Shown one piece after another: positions 53,550 through 63,834 of a stretch of 64,000 nt of DNA. The notes under the pieces are model-generated. The model ran no database searches. It was not told the origin of the DNA and saw nothing but the letters and a program-made list of their open reading frames with translations. The stretch covers positions 1,037,268 through 1,101,267 of the forward strand of contig NW_004451009.1 in assembly GCF_000321225.1 (NCBI RefSeq), in the 5' to 3' direction. Each line of letters starts with the position of its first letter. The first letter of the stretch is position 1. A program made the position numbers and the translations under genes. The stretch comes from Odobenus rosmarus divergens (Eukaryota > Chordata > Mammalia > Carnivora > Odobenidae).

Positions 53550-54790
53550 TCAAATATTGGACTCTGACTACTGGCTAGCGAAGGAATAATCCCCAAGAGA
53601 CACGAACTGGTGAAGGGGCCGAAGAAGGTTGTGAAGGTTGACACAGATGCTGAATTAGTGGCCCAATGGAACCATTGTACTCGAAGTCAAGAAATATTAA
53701 GGCGACCAATAGTTGCCTGTGAACTTGGCAGACTTTATAACAAAGATGCCGCCACTGAGTTTCTATTGGACAAGTCTTCCAAAAAGGCTCTTGGGAAGGC
53801 AGCATCTCACATTAAAAGCATTAAGAATGCGACAGAACTAAGGCTTTCTGATAATCCGGCCTGGGAAGGGGACAAAGGAAACACAAAGGGTGACAAGCAC
53901 GATGAGCTCCAGCGGGCTCGTTTCATCGGCCCCGCTGTGGGCTTGGAGAGGAACGGCGGGCACAGGTTTTGCTTCCCGCGGTGCTGTGGTTGTGTGTTTT
54001 CTGAACGAACCCTGAAAGAGATAAAAGCAGAAGTCTGTCACACATGTGGGGCTGCCGTCCAGGAGGACGACGTCGTCGTGCTCGACGTGGGAAACGCTGA
54101 AGAGGAGGATGGAGGAGAGGAGGCTGAGGGCGAAGCTGGGGAAGAAAGCAAAGACACCCAAGGCGGCAGAGTGTCTCAAGGCCAGGCGTCAGTGAAGAAT
54201 CTCCAGGGCCATCAAAAATTAAGACAGGGAAGCCTGAAGAAACCAGCCTTGATTCTAGAGACAAGAAAGCCAGCTCAGCTCCCCAAAGTGCAGCAGCAAA
54301 TGGGAGCTCTTCTGGAAAAGTTGGGAAGCCTCTGTGTGGAACCACAAAGACGTGCATTGCCGACAGCGAAGAATCGGAAGCTTACAAGTCCCTTTTCACG
54401 ACTCACAGCTCCGCCAAGCGCTCCAAGGAGGAGTCCCGCCCCGGGTCACCCACACGAGCCGCTGTGTCTGAAGCCCTTGCGGCGGCGCTCCACAACGCGC
54501 AGGCGCCCTCCGGTTTCCACGGGCAGGTGGCGTGGGCGTTACCGTGCCCTGTTCTCCGCTGGCTCTCCCTTTGCGTCCTCCCAAACCTCAGAGCTGGTGA
54601 GCTCGCCCTTGCTTGGGAGGCGCGTGGGTTCCCGCGGTGAAATGCTGGCCCTGCCCGCCCCTCCCACAGGCTCATGCCCTCCCCACGTCCCGGAAGATGC
54701 GTTGGCTGCACTTTTTATGCTTGAAATAAAGACTCCAGATTCCTTGGGAAAAACAAAACAAAACAAAACAAAAAAAAACCCTCAAATATT
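53550..54790 (+). pseudogene. RTF2: RTF2 processed pseudogene
   Basis: An intronless copy of RTF2 (RTFDC1), a replication-termination factor-2 domain protein at stalled replication forks. It begins with the 5' UTR and a mutated start (the annotated-looking ATG at 53610 is internal). It carries the GPKKV..DAELVAQWN block, REILRRPIVACELGRLYNKDA-like block and zinc-binding CHTCGAA motif. Near 54090-54100 a small deletion shifts the frame, and the parental C-terminal part continues in other frames (DSEESEAYKSLFTTH near 54365-54410, stop near 54472). It ends with AATAAA (54725-54730) and an A-rich tail (54748-54778). TCAAATATT flanks it at 53550-53558 and 54782-54790, a candidate target duplication. 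It is inserted inside the ERV. A 414-codon frame (53610-54854) is open only because the shifted frame lacks stops. The product is unlikely to be functional. Confidence 0.9.
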
Positions 54791-56299
54791 AAAGGAGCTA
54801 AGTTTTGCTAACTGTATAACCTTGTGTAGAATCTCTCATTTCCACCTTGGTTAAATAGGTAATTAAATATTAAGTGTTATGATAATGGTCCTATTTAGGC
54901 ATGTGCTTTAGAACTTTCTGAGGCTTTTTAAAACAAATTTTCCTAGATTCAATTTCTAAGTGAAGTCTTTTTGACTAATTAGGCTTTTTTATTTGGTATG
55001 TTAAGTTACTGATAAACCTGGTTTGAAACATTGCTAGTTCTCTAATGTTTGCTCTTCCAAATTTAAGGAAATTTTCTCTTAAGATATCTGTGAATTACGG
55101 AAATATGGTAAAATATCCCTTTGTGAACAAACTTAAACATTTAGCTTTTCTCCCTACCCAAACCCTCGTGAATTCAGAAACTCTCAGTATTCTTTTTTTT
55201 ATGGCAATTATAATTATTTGCGTAAGTTCAATAAAAATCTGTTCTCCTTGTAATAGGACACCATTGGAAATATTGGATATACTACCAAGGCTTTGACTGG
55301 AATGTCATATTTGAGAGAGACATGCATAGAATCAGATATGATTGGGCAGCTTTAAGGAACTAAGGTTAATTTTATAGAGTCAATAAAGCTCCTTAGAGAT
55401 GTCAATGGAATTCCTTGCTTACAAAGTTCCCAGCAGCCTTACCAGGTGAGTAAAGAATGTCACTTTCTGGCAGGTGCAGGAAACGTCAGGATATTTGGGG
55501 GACCTCAAGAAGAGGAATTCACCCAAATCTACAGGTATTACAGGCAAATCTGATGACAAGTATTTGGCTTGGCTTCTGGCCTCAAGAGGCTATTAAAAGT
55601 TCAATCTAGCGGTGCTTTGGTGTCTCAGTGGGTTAAGCACCTGCCTTTGGCTCAGGTCATGATCTCAGAGTCCTGGGATCGAGCCTTGCATTAGGGTCTC
55701 TGCTGAGCGGGGAGTCTGCTTCTCCCTCTCCCTCTTACTCTGTGCTCTCTCTCTCAAATAAATAAATAAAAATAAAAGTTCAATCTAGAGATTTCTTATA
55801 AAGAGTTCTAGCAAAGCAAGTATTAAATAATTTATATGGTAAATCACTATCCTTGCTGAGCTTATGTAAATAATTAGGCCAAGGTTTTTAAAATTGGACT
55901 TGTTTTTCAAATGAATTAGTCTCAATTTGGCTATCTTTAGAAATGAGGGTGACTTTAGGGAGAAAAATTATGTTTCAATAACACACTTTTGTGGATGTTA
56001 AACTCTAGTCCTGATTATCTTTGAGTGTTTGTTGTTTGCCTAGCTAGACAACTTAAGGTTCACTTCAGAGAAACTGTCACAATAGCTCATTTAGAGACAG
56101 TCTTCATGCTTGCTTCTCTGTGGGGATAATAACAGGACCCCATGGGCATATGATTACTTGAACAGCTGGACAATGGGTTGGATTCCCCAACAATCTTATA
56201 ACTCTACTATCACCTTGACCAATTCTATGTGGTTGGGATGACAAAATTGCTCCTTTAAAGCTGGAGCATACCCCATTCCATGGGGTTAACTATGGGCTT
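54791..56299 (+). other. ERV internal region, unassigned
   Basis: Contains a SINEC at 55610-55773. The remainder may be degraded env or pol but I see no safe motif. Confidence 0.45.
55610..55773 (+). mobile_element. SINEC in ERV
   Basis: Perfect AAAAGTTCAATCTAG at 55595-55609 and 55774-55788. Confidence 0.95.
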
Positions 56300-57010
56300 G
56301 TGTAGCAATAATGGATCACCCCACTTTCCTTATGATAGGATTGGATGATGCACTTGGGGATACCCTTATTTCCTGGAACAAGTCATCTCCCACTTCCTGG
56401 CAATTCCTCCTAATTAGGGTATTATTAAGGCTAGACATCCAACAAAGAAGGCTTCTTGATGCTTTTATCCCCTTAGCTATATTTGTCCCAGGAGCTGCCT
56501 CTATTGAATTAAAATTTCAAGTAGAGGCTTTAGCCAAGCATACAGCATCACCTTTAAGCAAACCTGACAGTCACTCACAAATTCAGAAGGTGATTCTCTA
56601 AAACCAAATGGTTTTTCTTGATAGTTGACTGCAGCTCAAGGAGAACCTGTGCGCTCATTAAAAGAGTATTTGTTTGTGTATATGTCCCAAATTACTCAAA
56701 AAATGTAACTGATGTCATGAAAGAGTTAAACACATCACCACCATAGATGCCCTAGCTGTAGATCCTTTAACAAATTGACTAAATTTAACTCCTATATGGA
56801 AACATACTCTATTAAGTATTGCTATATTTCTTGCTCTCCTTGTCTTTGGTTGTTTGACTTTTTGCATCTGTCAAGCAGGAGCTCATCCTATTCATACTAC
56901 TAGTTTGGAGATGCCCTTAGTGTTCCCCTCAGTGGAAATGCCAGAAACAAGATCCCCCACTCTGTAAAAAAGTCTTTACTCCAAAATTCTTACGTGGTCA
57001 CCAATCAGGA
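56300..57010 (+). pseudogene. ERV env (transmembrane subunit) remnant
   Basis: One 96-codon open stretch (56311-56601) resembles the surface/transmembrane junction with a hydrophobic segment. It is followed, after stops and frame changes, by a heptad-type region and a hydrophobic membrane span near 56810-56885 with a cysteine-containing end. It lies directly before the 3' LTR, where env ends in gammaretroviruses. It is broken by several stops. Confidence 0.5.
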
Positions 57011-57083
57011 GGAAGTAGCTACAGAAGATGACCTTTACCTTTAATCCCACAGATATGAAATGATGAAATTGACAGTGGGGAAT

Positions 57084-57772
57084 TGAAGCCTCCTCTGCCA
57101 GTCCGGCCAAACTACTACTCTTTGAGCTTTAGCAAGCACCCTTAGCCTCATACACTATGCATTCTTTTTTTTTTTTTTTTAAGATTTTATTTATTTATTT
57201 GAGAGAGAGAGTGAGAGCAAGAGAGCACAAGCAGGGGGCAGGGCGGAGGGAGAGGGAGAAGAAAACTCTCCACTGAGCAGGGAGCCCAATGCCAGACTCA
57301 ATCTCAGGACCCTGGAATCATAATCCCAGCGGAAGGCAGATGCTTAATTGACTGAGTCACCCAGGTGCCCCATACACCATGCATTCTTTACTAGAAATAA
57401 CAGAGCACCTCTGCAGGTCAGGAAACAACCCAGACCCTGGTGCATAATCCCGGCCACTAAGGAACCAGACCCCCTTGTGCAACTTCTGAGCGCTGTGACA
57501 ATGTGGGTAGCTGGTATCATGGGTCTGCACCTAATCAAGAAAGGTTATGGACCACTGCCCTCCCTTTACTGATTAACTGCCCTAAACTCTTTTAAAAATC
57601 CCTGGGCCAGGCAGAAATCTTGGAGTTGGCCTTTGGACAGGAATCCGCCTTCTCCCCAGGTGACGGTCGGGCCTACTATTTGAATAAAGCTCATATTCCT
57701 TTCCAATCAAAGCTCCTCTCTTGAGTATTGGCTTTCCAAGCCACGGGCAGCTGAACTTGAGGTTCCGTAACA
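57084..57772 (+). repeat. ERV 3' LTR
   Basis: About 480 bases of LTR with one nested minus-strand SINEC (57167-57370). It keeps an AATAAA at 57683-57688 and a TTTTAAAAA TATA-like stretch near 57590. Its end is about 470 bases upstream of the TBP start region in sense orientation, so it could supply promoter or enhancer activity (inference). Confidence 0.88.
57167..57370 (-). mobile_element. SINEC in 3' LTR
   Basis: CATACACTATGCATTCTT/CATACACCATGCATTCTT flank it. It is at a different site from the SINEs in the 5' LTR. Confidence 0.94.
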
Positions 57773-57849
57773 GTCTCTTTGTGGCAAGTGTGAAAAGTGC
57801 ATACGATGGTAGTAGCAGAAGTAAAATATAATTGAATTTGTAAACCAGG

Positions 57850-58012
57850 CTCATTCTTCACTGAAAGCTTACCACGTGCCAGGCACTGCTCAAGCATTTC
57901 CTTAATCCATCTCGCAACTTCCTTAGAGGGTAACTGCTATTAGTGTTCCTTTCTACTAACTGAGGCAGAGAGGTCAGGTAACTTGCCAAATGTTACACCA
58001 CCGCTGGACAGT
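57850..58012 (+). mobile_element. MIR
   Basis: CACGTGCCAGGCACTGCTC and GAGGTCAGGTAACTTGCCAA are MIR core blocks. It lies just upstream of the TBP promoter. Confidence 0.8.
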
Positions 58013-58059
58013 TTAAAAAGTCAACATTTGAAAATCATTATCTTGCCTCCCTGCAGCAA

Positions 58060-58250
58060 GGACCAATTAGAAAATGCTCTGGTCAGGCGGCCTCCACCCG
58101 GAACTCATGAGGAGCTCCGCCCGCCCCTTCTTTCCTTTAAGCCGAATACCAAGGAAACAGCGGAAGTGCCCTGGCGCCCACACTTCCCATGGCCGCCGCT
58201 CTGGTGTGTGGGTAACTTGTTGAGGCCAAGGCTGGAACTGGCGGAAGTGA
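58060..58250 (+). promoter_or_regulatory. TBP: TBP core promoter with ETS sites
   Basis: TATA-less and GC-rich, with CGGAAGTG at 58161-58168 and GCGGAAGTGA at 58241-58250. A CCATGGCCGCC motif (58188-58198) resembles a YY1 site. The second GGAAGTGA with the following ACATTATCAACG matches the start region of the human TBP mRNA as I remember it, placing the start site near 58245. High CpG content continues to about 58700 inside intron 1. Confidence 0.75.
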
Positions 58251-58369
58251 CATTATCAACGTGCGCCAGAAGTTTAGTAGGGTCGGGCAGGGTCGCCGTG
58301 GCGGGCGCCTAGGCCGCCTGCGGCTTAACTTCGTTTTCGCGGGCCAGCAGTGGTCTGCAGGGACTCCAG
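58245..58369 (+). other. TBP: TBP exon 1 (5' UTR)
   Basis: Non-coding first exon. It resembles the human TBP 5' UTR (CATTATCAACG, GTCGGGCAGG, GGCGGGCGCCT blocks) and ends at CTCCAG before donor GTAACA. It contains no ATG. The 5' boundary is inferred from the homologous human transcript and is uncertain by some tens of bases. Confidence 0.8.
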
Positions 58370-60973
58370 GTAACAGCGCTTTTTGCTTTTCCTCTTCTCT
58401 GAGGATTCGTGCAGAGGCGACCACCTCAGCGAGGCCCTGGGGCGATGGCGGGGGAGACGCTGAGTGGGCGCGCAGGCCGCGGGGGGGAGGGGGGGACGTT
58501 CCTCTCGCTCGTGCCGCCGCCGCTCGGGCCTGTACCGGCCGCCCGCCCAGCCCGGCCTCCTGCCCGGACGCCGGGTGCCCTCGGCGGGCGTGCTTCGGAA
58601 GCGGCTTTCCAGCCTCGGAGCGCGGGGTGCAGGGCTCCGGGAGGGCCCGGGACAGAAGAGTCCCGCACATCCTAGAGCCGGAGTCGTCCCGTCCTGCCAT
58701 CCTTGTCTCCTTGTCGATGTTGGAGGGCAGGTTCAACCTGGCCCGTGTCCACCTGCTTTGCTACCAGCAGGGGTAGTTTTATTATGAAGTTGTGCTTGAG
58801 ACGCGAACGTTTTGTCGGAGGCCGGAGATTGAGGCAGGATAGAGCGTCAGACGTAGGCACACAGCTCTTTATTTACCAGGCCTAGCTGTCTCGGCCCTGG
58901 GTTTCTAATTTAAAAGTCTAGACAGGCTTCCGTGTGAAGAAGAATGTGCTTGGAGGCTGTACGGAGTTTATTGATTCTTTTCCCTTATCAGTGATTGTCT
59001 TTTAAAAATGTCAAATTTGATGCTTCAGTTTCCAAAATAGGAACACACTCCGCAAACAACTCTCTTTTTGAAGGATAAGTTAGTTTTATAGGATAAGTTC
59101 TAAGTAATAACTAAGTATAGTAACTGCGGTTTTCATGGTGAGGAAAGATGGTCCGTCCCATCACTGGGAGTGAGAGATGAGCTCTGAACAACCATAACAT
59201 CAGGCCCCAACCTAGTACTTCTGCACCTGGTGTAGACTTTAGTTTGCCAAATGGGGTCTGGAGCCACCAGTTTCTGGATAAATCTTTTGTCATGTTTATG
59301 AGTGCTTTAAATCCCACTCTCCTTTCTTGCCTCAACCATAGCAGTCAGTGACTGCCTTAGACTGAACTTCCAGCCTCCAGTTTTATCTCTTCGAATTCAT
59401 CCACACTCTTGCCAAAGTAGATCTGTTCACGCTGCACTTCAAAATCTTGTCGCTGCTCTTTTGCCAGTGTAAGAATGAGTAAAACTCGAAAACAGTGTGA
59501 CTGCACTGATAACTTGCTGTCTCCTCTCTTAAGCTTGTTGCTTGCATATTGCATGCTTTTTCAGTCTTTGTGGTCTTATGATTGATCTTTTGCCTGAATT
59601 CTGATTTGTAAATTTCTGCTTACCTTGCTAGACCCAAGTTAGACAGTGCGTGCTTTGTGAAAATACTCCCCTTCAGAAACACTTGGCAGTTACTCTCTTT
59701 CCATAGCATGTACGCGTTTATTCTTGATTACGTACTCTATGCAAGTAGAGATTGCGAAGACATTTGCTGGATTCTCACTCAAGAACAGCATAGTACACCT
59801 CTGTTATTATAGCACTTCAGTTTGGCAGTAATTATTTGCGTACCCTTCAAATTGAACTCTGATGCTAATGACTATATCCTCATCATTTTCATATATGTAG
59901 CACTTCTATTATAGGATAACAATTTTAAAAATATAACTTTTTTATATCTGACATTTTCTGAAGCAGAGTTTCATTTTTTTTTCTTTCTCTCTCTCTTCTC
60001 TTTTTTTTGGTGTTTTACAGTGATGGGTATGTAGAATATATGATTCTCTCATTCATCCAACAAATATCTGAGTGCTTTGTACCAATACATGCTTGAAGAT
60101 CATGTGTGTCTTTGATATATCAGCAGGTTCTATATGTGACGATATCTTATTAGATGATAATGTTTAAACTGAAATCTAATAATAATAGCAGCTAACACTT
60201 ATCCTGTGCTTACTATGTGATAACTAGATGCTGCTCTTGATGTGTTAATCAGGCGGTCCTATTTGATTCAGTCAGTTCTTATAGCAATCCTCAGCCAGTT
60301 AAGAATCCATCTGAACAAAACTCAACAAAAGCTCTATCAGTAGTCACTTGGTTCTTTGGTCTAAAAGAAATAAAAAATGTGTAGCCAGTAAAGAGCTGAT
60401 GAGTTAAGGAAAACTAGATAGAGCACAGTTTGTATTTACAGGTTTTAAAGAGATCAAGTAATAAAACATGTTTTATTTTGGAGTCTGTAAAGCTTCTATC
60501 ACAGTGTTCTATTAAATTAGTAGATCAATAAATGATCACACCAAAGTGTATTGGATCCAATTCAATATTTATTGAACTTACACCCAAGACATTGTGGAGG
60601 ATATAAAATATCTAATAGCACTGTGTATACAGTGCTCAATAAATATTTCTACTCAGATATGACAGTTTGCTTAGGAATTTGTTTTCCCGGAGTGTTTTTC
60701 CCCAAAGGTTTTTAACGTTGATTATGACACCTTAATTTTGAACATTCTAAGTATTTAAATATGTAATAAAACAATTTTTGTTCTATTGACAGTTTTACAT
60801 GCAGTCACAATAAACATGGAAATAATAACATTTCAGCATTATAAGTTTAAAAAAATATATTCCAAAATAGCTTCATTGTTTTTTTTCTAGTTTTTGTGTA
60901 ATCATGGAACTGGTTTATAAGACTACAGCCTGCCTGTGTTCTTATATTAAACTTTGAACTTTTTTCAAAGCAG
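58370..60973 (+). other. TBP: TBP intron 1
   Basis: GT-AG intron. The first 300 bases are CpG-rich and give long chance ORFs on both strands. The rest is AT-rich with a MIR-like fragment near 60180-60290. No SINEC was seen in it, unlike the surrounding sequence. Confidence 0.8.
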
Positions 60974-60993
60974 ATTACTGTTTCTTGGTGTAC

Positions 60994-61053
60994 ATGAAGA
61001 TAACGCAAGCAGTTGAGAAAGTTGCTAAGAAGTGTGTACTGGGGATGCTCTAG
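60994..61053 (+). CDS. TBP upstream ORF (19 codons)
   Basis: ATG at 60994 in TBP exon 2 opens 19 codons ending at TAG 61051-61053, 69 bases before the TBP start. A second in-frame ATG two codons before the stop makes a nested ATG-CTC-TAG. The start context is weak-to-moderate (TACATGA). The minimal uORF exists in human TBP as I recall. The upstream ATG may be lineage-specific. It could lower TBP translation (inference). Confidence 0.5.
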   Translation: MKITQAVEKVAKKCVLGML

Positions 61054-61122
61054 GAAAAGACTGAATGCCGAGGCGAGTTCCAGTCCAAAGGTATTTGATT
61101 TACCAAGAAGAAAGTGAACATC

Positions 61123-61176
61123 ATGGATCAGAACAACAGCCTGCCGCCTTACGCTCAGGGCCTGGCCTCCCCTCAG
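61123..61176 (+). CDS. TBP: TBP, first 18 codons (partial; gene continues past window)
   Basis: TATA-box-binding protein, the DNA-binding subunit of TFIID and also part of SL1 and TFIIIB in the nucleus. This exon encodes MDQNNSLPPYAQGLASPQ, identical to the human N-terminus as I recall it. ATG at 61123 has A at -3 (AACATCATGG), a strong context. The exon ends in phase 0. The glutamine-rich tract and the saddle-shaped core domain are encoded by later exons, not seen before 64000. PSMB1 is divergent upstream. Confidence 0.96.
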
Positions 61177-61530
61177 GTAATACAGCTGGGGGGAGGGTGT
61201 AGATGGGACAGAATCTGCATTGTTAGAGACAGTGTAAAAAGGAAGGAAGGGAATTTAACCATTTATTGTTGAAAATGGATTTATGTGGTTTTAAGTTTCT
61301 GTTATTTTGTTGAGAAGTTCTATTAGGCTTTGAGTAGGCATGATAGTGTTAAATTCTGGGAGTTTATTTGGAAGTTAAAATATGTATTTGTCTATAAATC
61401 TTAATCTTTCCATAAACGTATATGAAATGTTGATTATCGGGTCTTTGATTTTGAAAGTAACTCTAACCAAATTATTTTCTGGTTTTATTTTTTTTATGTT
61501 TAAGGTTCCAAATAACATATCTACTTTTAT

Positions 61531-61721
61531 TTTTTATTTTTTTTAAGATTTTATTTATTTGAGAGAGAGAGGTGGGGGAGCGAGAGGAAGAGAATATCCA
61601 GCAGACTCTGCACTGAGTGCAGAGCCCAACATGGGGCTCGATCCCTTGACCCTGAGATCATGACCTGAGCCGAAACCAAGAGTTGGCTGCACAACTGACT
61701 GAGCTCATACCCAGGTGCCCC
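61531..61721 (-). mobile_element. SINEC, older subtype
   Basis: Minus-strand copy ending CATACCCAGGTGCCCC. Confidence 0.92.
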
Positions 61722-61762
61722 AAAAGGTTACATTTTTTTTTTAAAGTAGATATGTTATTTGT

Positions 61763-61956
61763 GGGGTGCCTTGGTGGCTCAGTCGGTTGGGCATCTGACT
61801 CTTGGTTTCCGCTCAGGTCATGATCTCATGGGTCGTGGGGTGGAGCCCTACGTTGGACTCTGGGCTTGGTGTGACATCTGCTTGGGATCTGTTCTCCCTC
61901 TCCCTCTGCCCCTCCCACTCATGCTCTCTTTCTCTGATAAATAAATCTAAAAAAGA
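61763..61956 (+). mobile_element. SINEC, older subtype
   Basis: GGGGTGCCTTGGTGGCTCAG head. Tail GATAAATAAATC. Confidence 0.92.
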
Positions 61957-61959
61957 ATA

Positions 61960-62526
61960 TAGCCTGTAAGTCAGAGAAAGGCAGTTATCATATGATTTCT
62001 CTCGTGGAATTTAAGAAACAAAATAGAGGATCATAGGGGAAGGGAGGGAAAAATAAAATAAGATGACATCAGAGAGGGAGACAAACCAAGAGATTCTTAA
62101 CTCTACGAAACACACTGAGGGTTGCTGGAGGGGAGATGGGTGGGGGGATGGGGTAATTGGGTGATGGGCATTAAGGAGGACGCTTGATGTGGGGCGCCTG
62201 GGTGGCTCAGTCAGTTAAGCGGCTGCCTTCGGCTCAGGTCATGGTCCCAGGGTCCTGGGATCGAGTCCCGCATGGGGCTCCCTGCTCCGCGGGAAGCCTG
62301 CTTCTCCCTCTCCCACTCCCCCTGCTTGTGTTCCCTCTCTTGCTGTGTCTCTCTCTGTCAAATAAATAATAAAATCTTAATCCGCCCCCCAAAAAAGGAG
62401 GACATTTGATGTAATGAGCACTGTGTGTTATATGCAACTGACGAATCACTAAACTCTGCCTCTGAAACTAATAATACACATATATTAATTAATTGAATTT
62501 AAATAAAGTTTTTAAATAAAAAAATA
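61960..62526 (+). mobile_element. 5'-truncated L1 3' end, split by a SINE
   Basis: The same L1 3' family as 26053-26274 (GAGACAAACCAAGAGATTCT, then ACGAATCACTAAACTC). It is interrupted by SINEC 62192-62394. Confidence 0.8.
62192..62394 (+). mobile_element. SINEC
   Basis: Complete tRNA-derived head and AAATAAATAATAAAATC tail. Flanks AAGGAGGACGCTTGATGT and AAGGAGGACATTTGATGT are a target duplication with two differences. Confidence 0.93.
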
Positions 62527-62529
62527 ACC

Positions 62530-63560
62530 TTTAGATATAATTTTCATAAAATGAAAACACCCATTTTAAGTGTTTCGATAATTGTATATATCTGTTTGTA
62601 TACAACTGGTGTGCTGATCCATAGCTAAAGATAGTTTTGCCTTGCCTAGAATTTCATACAAACGGAATATCAGTATGTGCTTTTTTGTGTCTGTCTTCTT
62701 TCCCCAATATTACATTTGTATGTCTGCAGATTCCTTTTATTTGCCAAGTAGTACTCAATTGTATGGGTGTACCACATTTTGTGTATCCATTCTCCAGTTG
62801 CTGACATTAGGGGGGGTTCTAGGTTTGGGCTATTTTGAATAAAGTTGCTGTAAACATTCGTGAACAGGCTTTGTGTATACTGTTTCTATCTCTTGGGTAA
62901 ATACTTAAGAGTGGGATTGCTAGGTCATGTGGTAAGTGTATGTTTCACTTTACAAGAAACAGTCAAACCATGTTCTAGTTCCCCCAGCAGCATGTGAGAG
63001 TTCTGGTTGGTCCACATCCTCACTAACACTTGAGGCCTTAACTTTTAGCCATTCTAGTGGTAGCTTAGTAGTATTTCTTCGTGATTTGAATTTGCATTTT
63101 CCTGATGACTAGTGATCTTGAGCATCTTATCAAGTGCTTATTGGCCAATTACATGTCTTCATTTGTAGAATGTCCTTCTCATCGTTTGCCCATTTGTTTA
63201 TTGGATTATTTGTCTTTTATTGAAGTGGAATTGCTCTTCATGTATTGTGGATAGAGGTTCTTTCTCAGGTGTAGGTACTGTAGATGTTTTCCCTCAGTCC
63301 GTGGTGTGCCTTACTTTTTAATTTTCTTTAGTGATGTCTTTCAGAAAGTAGAAGCTTTTATTTTTTTTCTGAAGTCCATTTATCAGTTTTACTTCATCGT
63401 TAGTGCTTTTGTGTTCTAAGAAATCGTGGCTTACCCAAAGTCTTAAGGATTTTTTTCTTCATAGTTTTAGCTTTTACATGTATGTCTGTGATCCATTTTG
63501 AGTTCATTCGTATATGTGACATAAAGGCAGACCTTTCAAAAACCTTAGTCTTTTCAAAGT
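62530..63560 (-). mobile_element. Old L1, ORF2/3' portion, minus strand
   Basis: Sequence typical of the reverse complement of old L1 ORF2 ends (GAATAAAGTTGCTGTAAAC, GATTTGAATTTGCATTTTCC, CATTTGTTTATTGGATT). No open frame of note. Confidence 0.7.
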
Positions 63561-63834
63561 AACACAACTTGAATGTTTTCTAGCCACTATTTTATAGACC
63601 CGTTAGAGGCAGTAGAATAAGGCCTGTACTGTTAGGGCGGCAGTATACTTTAGATCCTCCTCTCACATTCTTTCTGCCACTATGTTGGTTAAACAGTGTA
63701 ACGTAAATATCTTAGTTTTGGTTTCTGCTTTCTGCCAAATAAAGTGGGAAAGGATTATGGCTCTTTTGGATCTTGCACCCATTTGAGAATCTAATGAAAA
63801 CTGTGGATTCCTTCATGCAGAAATATTGGATATA

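Larger units (their letters stand above)
49825..57772 (+). mobile_element. Endogenous retrovirus, class I (gammaretrovirus-like), degenerate, two LTRs
   Basis: Paired LTRs in direct orientation (49825-50635 and 57084-57772) flank about 6.4 kb. Both begin TGAAGCC and end in CA. The flanking four bases are CTCT and GTCT, a 3 of 4 match to a class I target duplication. The TGG expected at a primer binding site occurs at 50641, just inside the 5' LTR. Internal remnants in order are a leader, a gag start, a protease-like stretch and an env transmembrane region. Most of pol is missing. After subtracting later insertions only about 4.7 kb is internal, so the provirus is heavily deleted and non-functional. 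It lies between the PSMB1 and TBP promoters, in TBP orientation. Confidence 0.85.
60974..61176 (+). other. TBP: TBP exon 2 (5' UTR plus first codons)
   Basis: Acceptor TTTTCAAAGCAG then ATTACTGTTTCTTGG, a block also present in human TBP mRNA. It ends CCTCAG before donor GTAATA. It carries 149 bases of 5' UTR with one short upstream ORF, then the TBP start. Confidence 0.93.

Noticed and set aside
53838..54711. Minus-strand ORFs of 100-144 codons opposite the RTF2 copy
   Set aside because: Antisense shadows of the pseudogene coding sequence.
58137..58787. Long ORFs on both strands (up to 199 codons) over the TBP promoter
   Set aside because: CpG-island effect. The composition is Arg/Pro/Gly/Ala-rich and the region is promoter, exon 1 and intron 1 of TBP.
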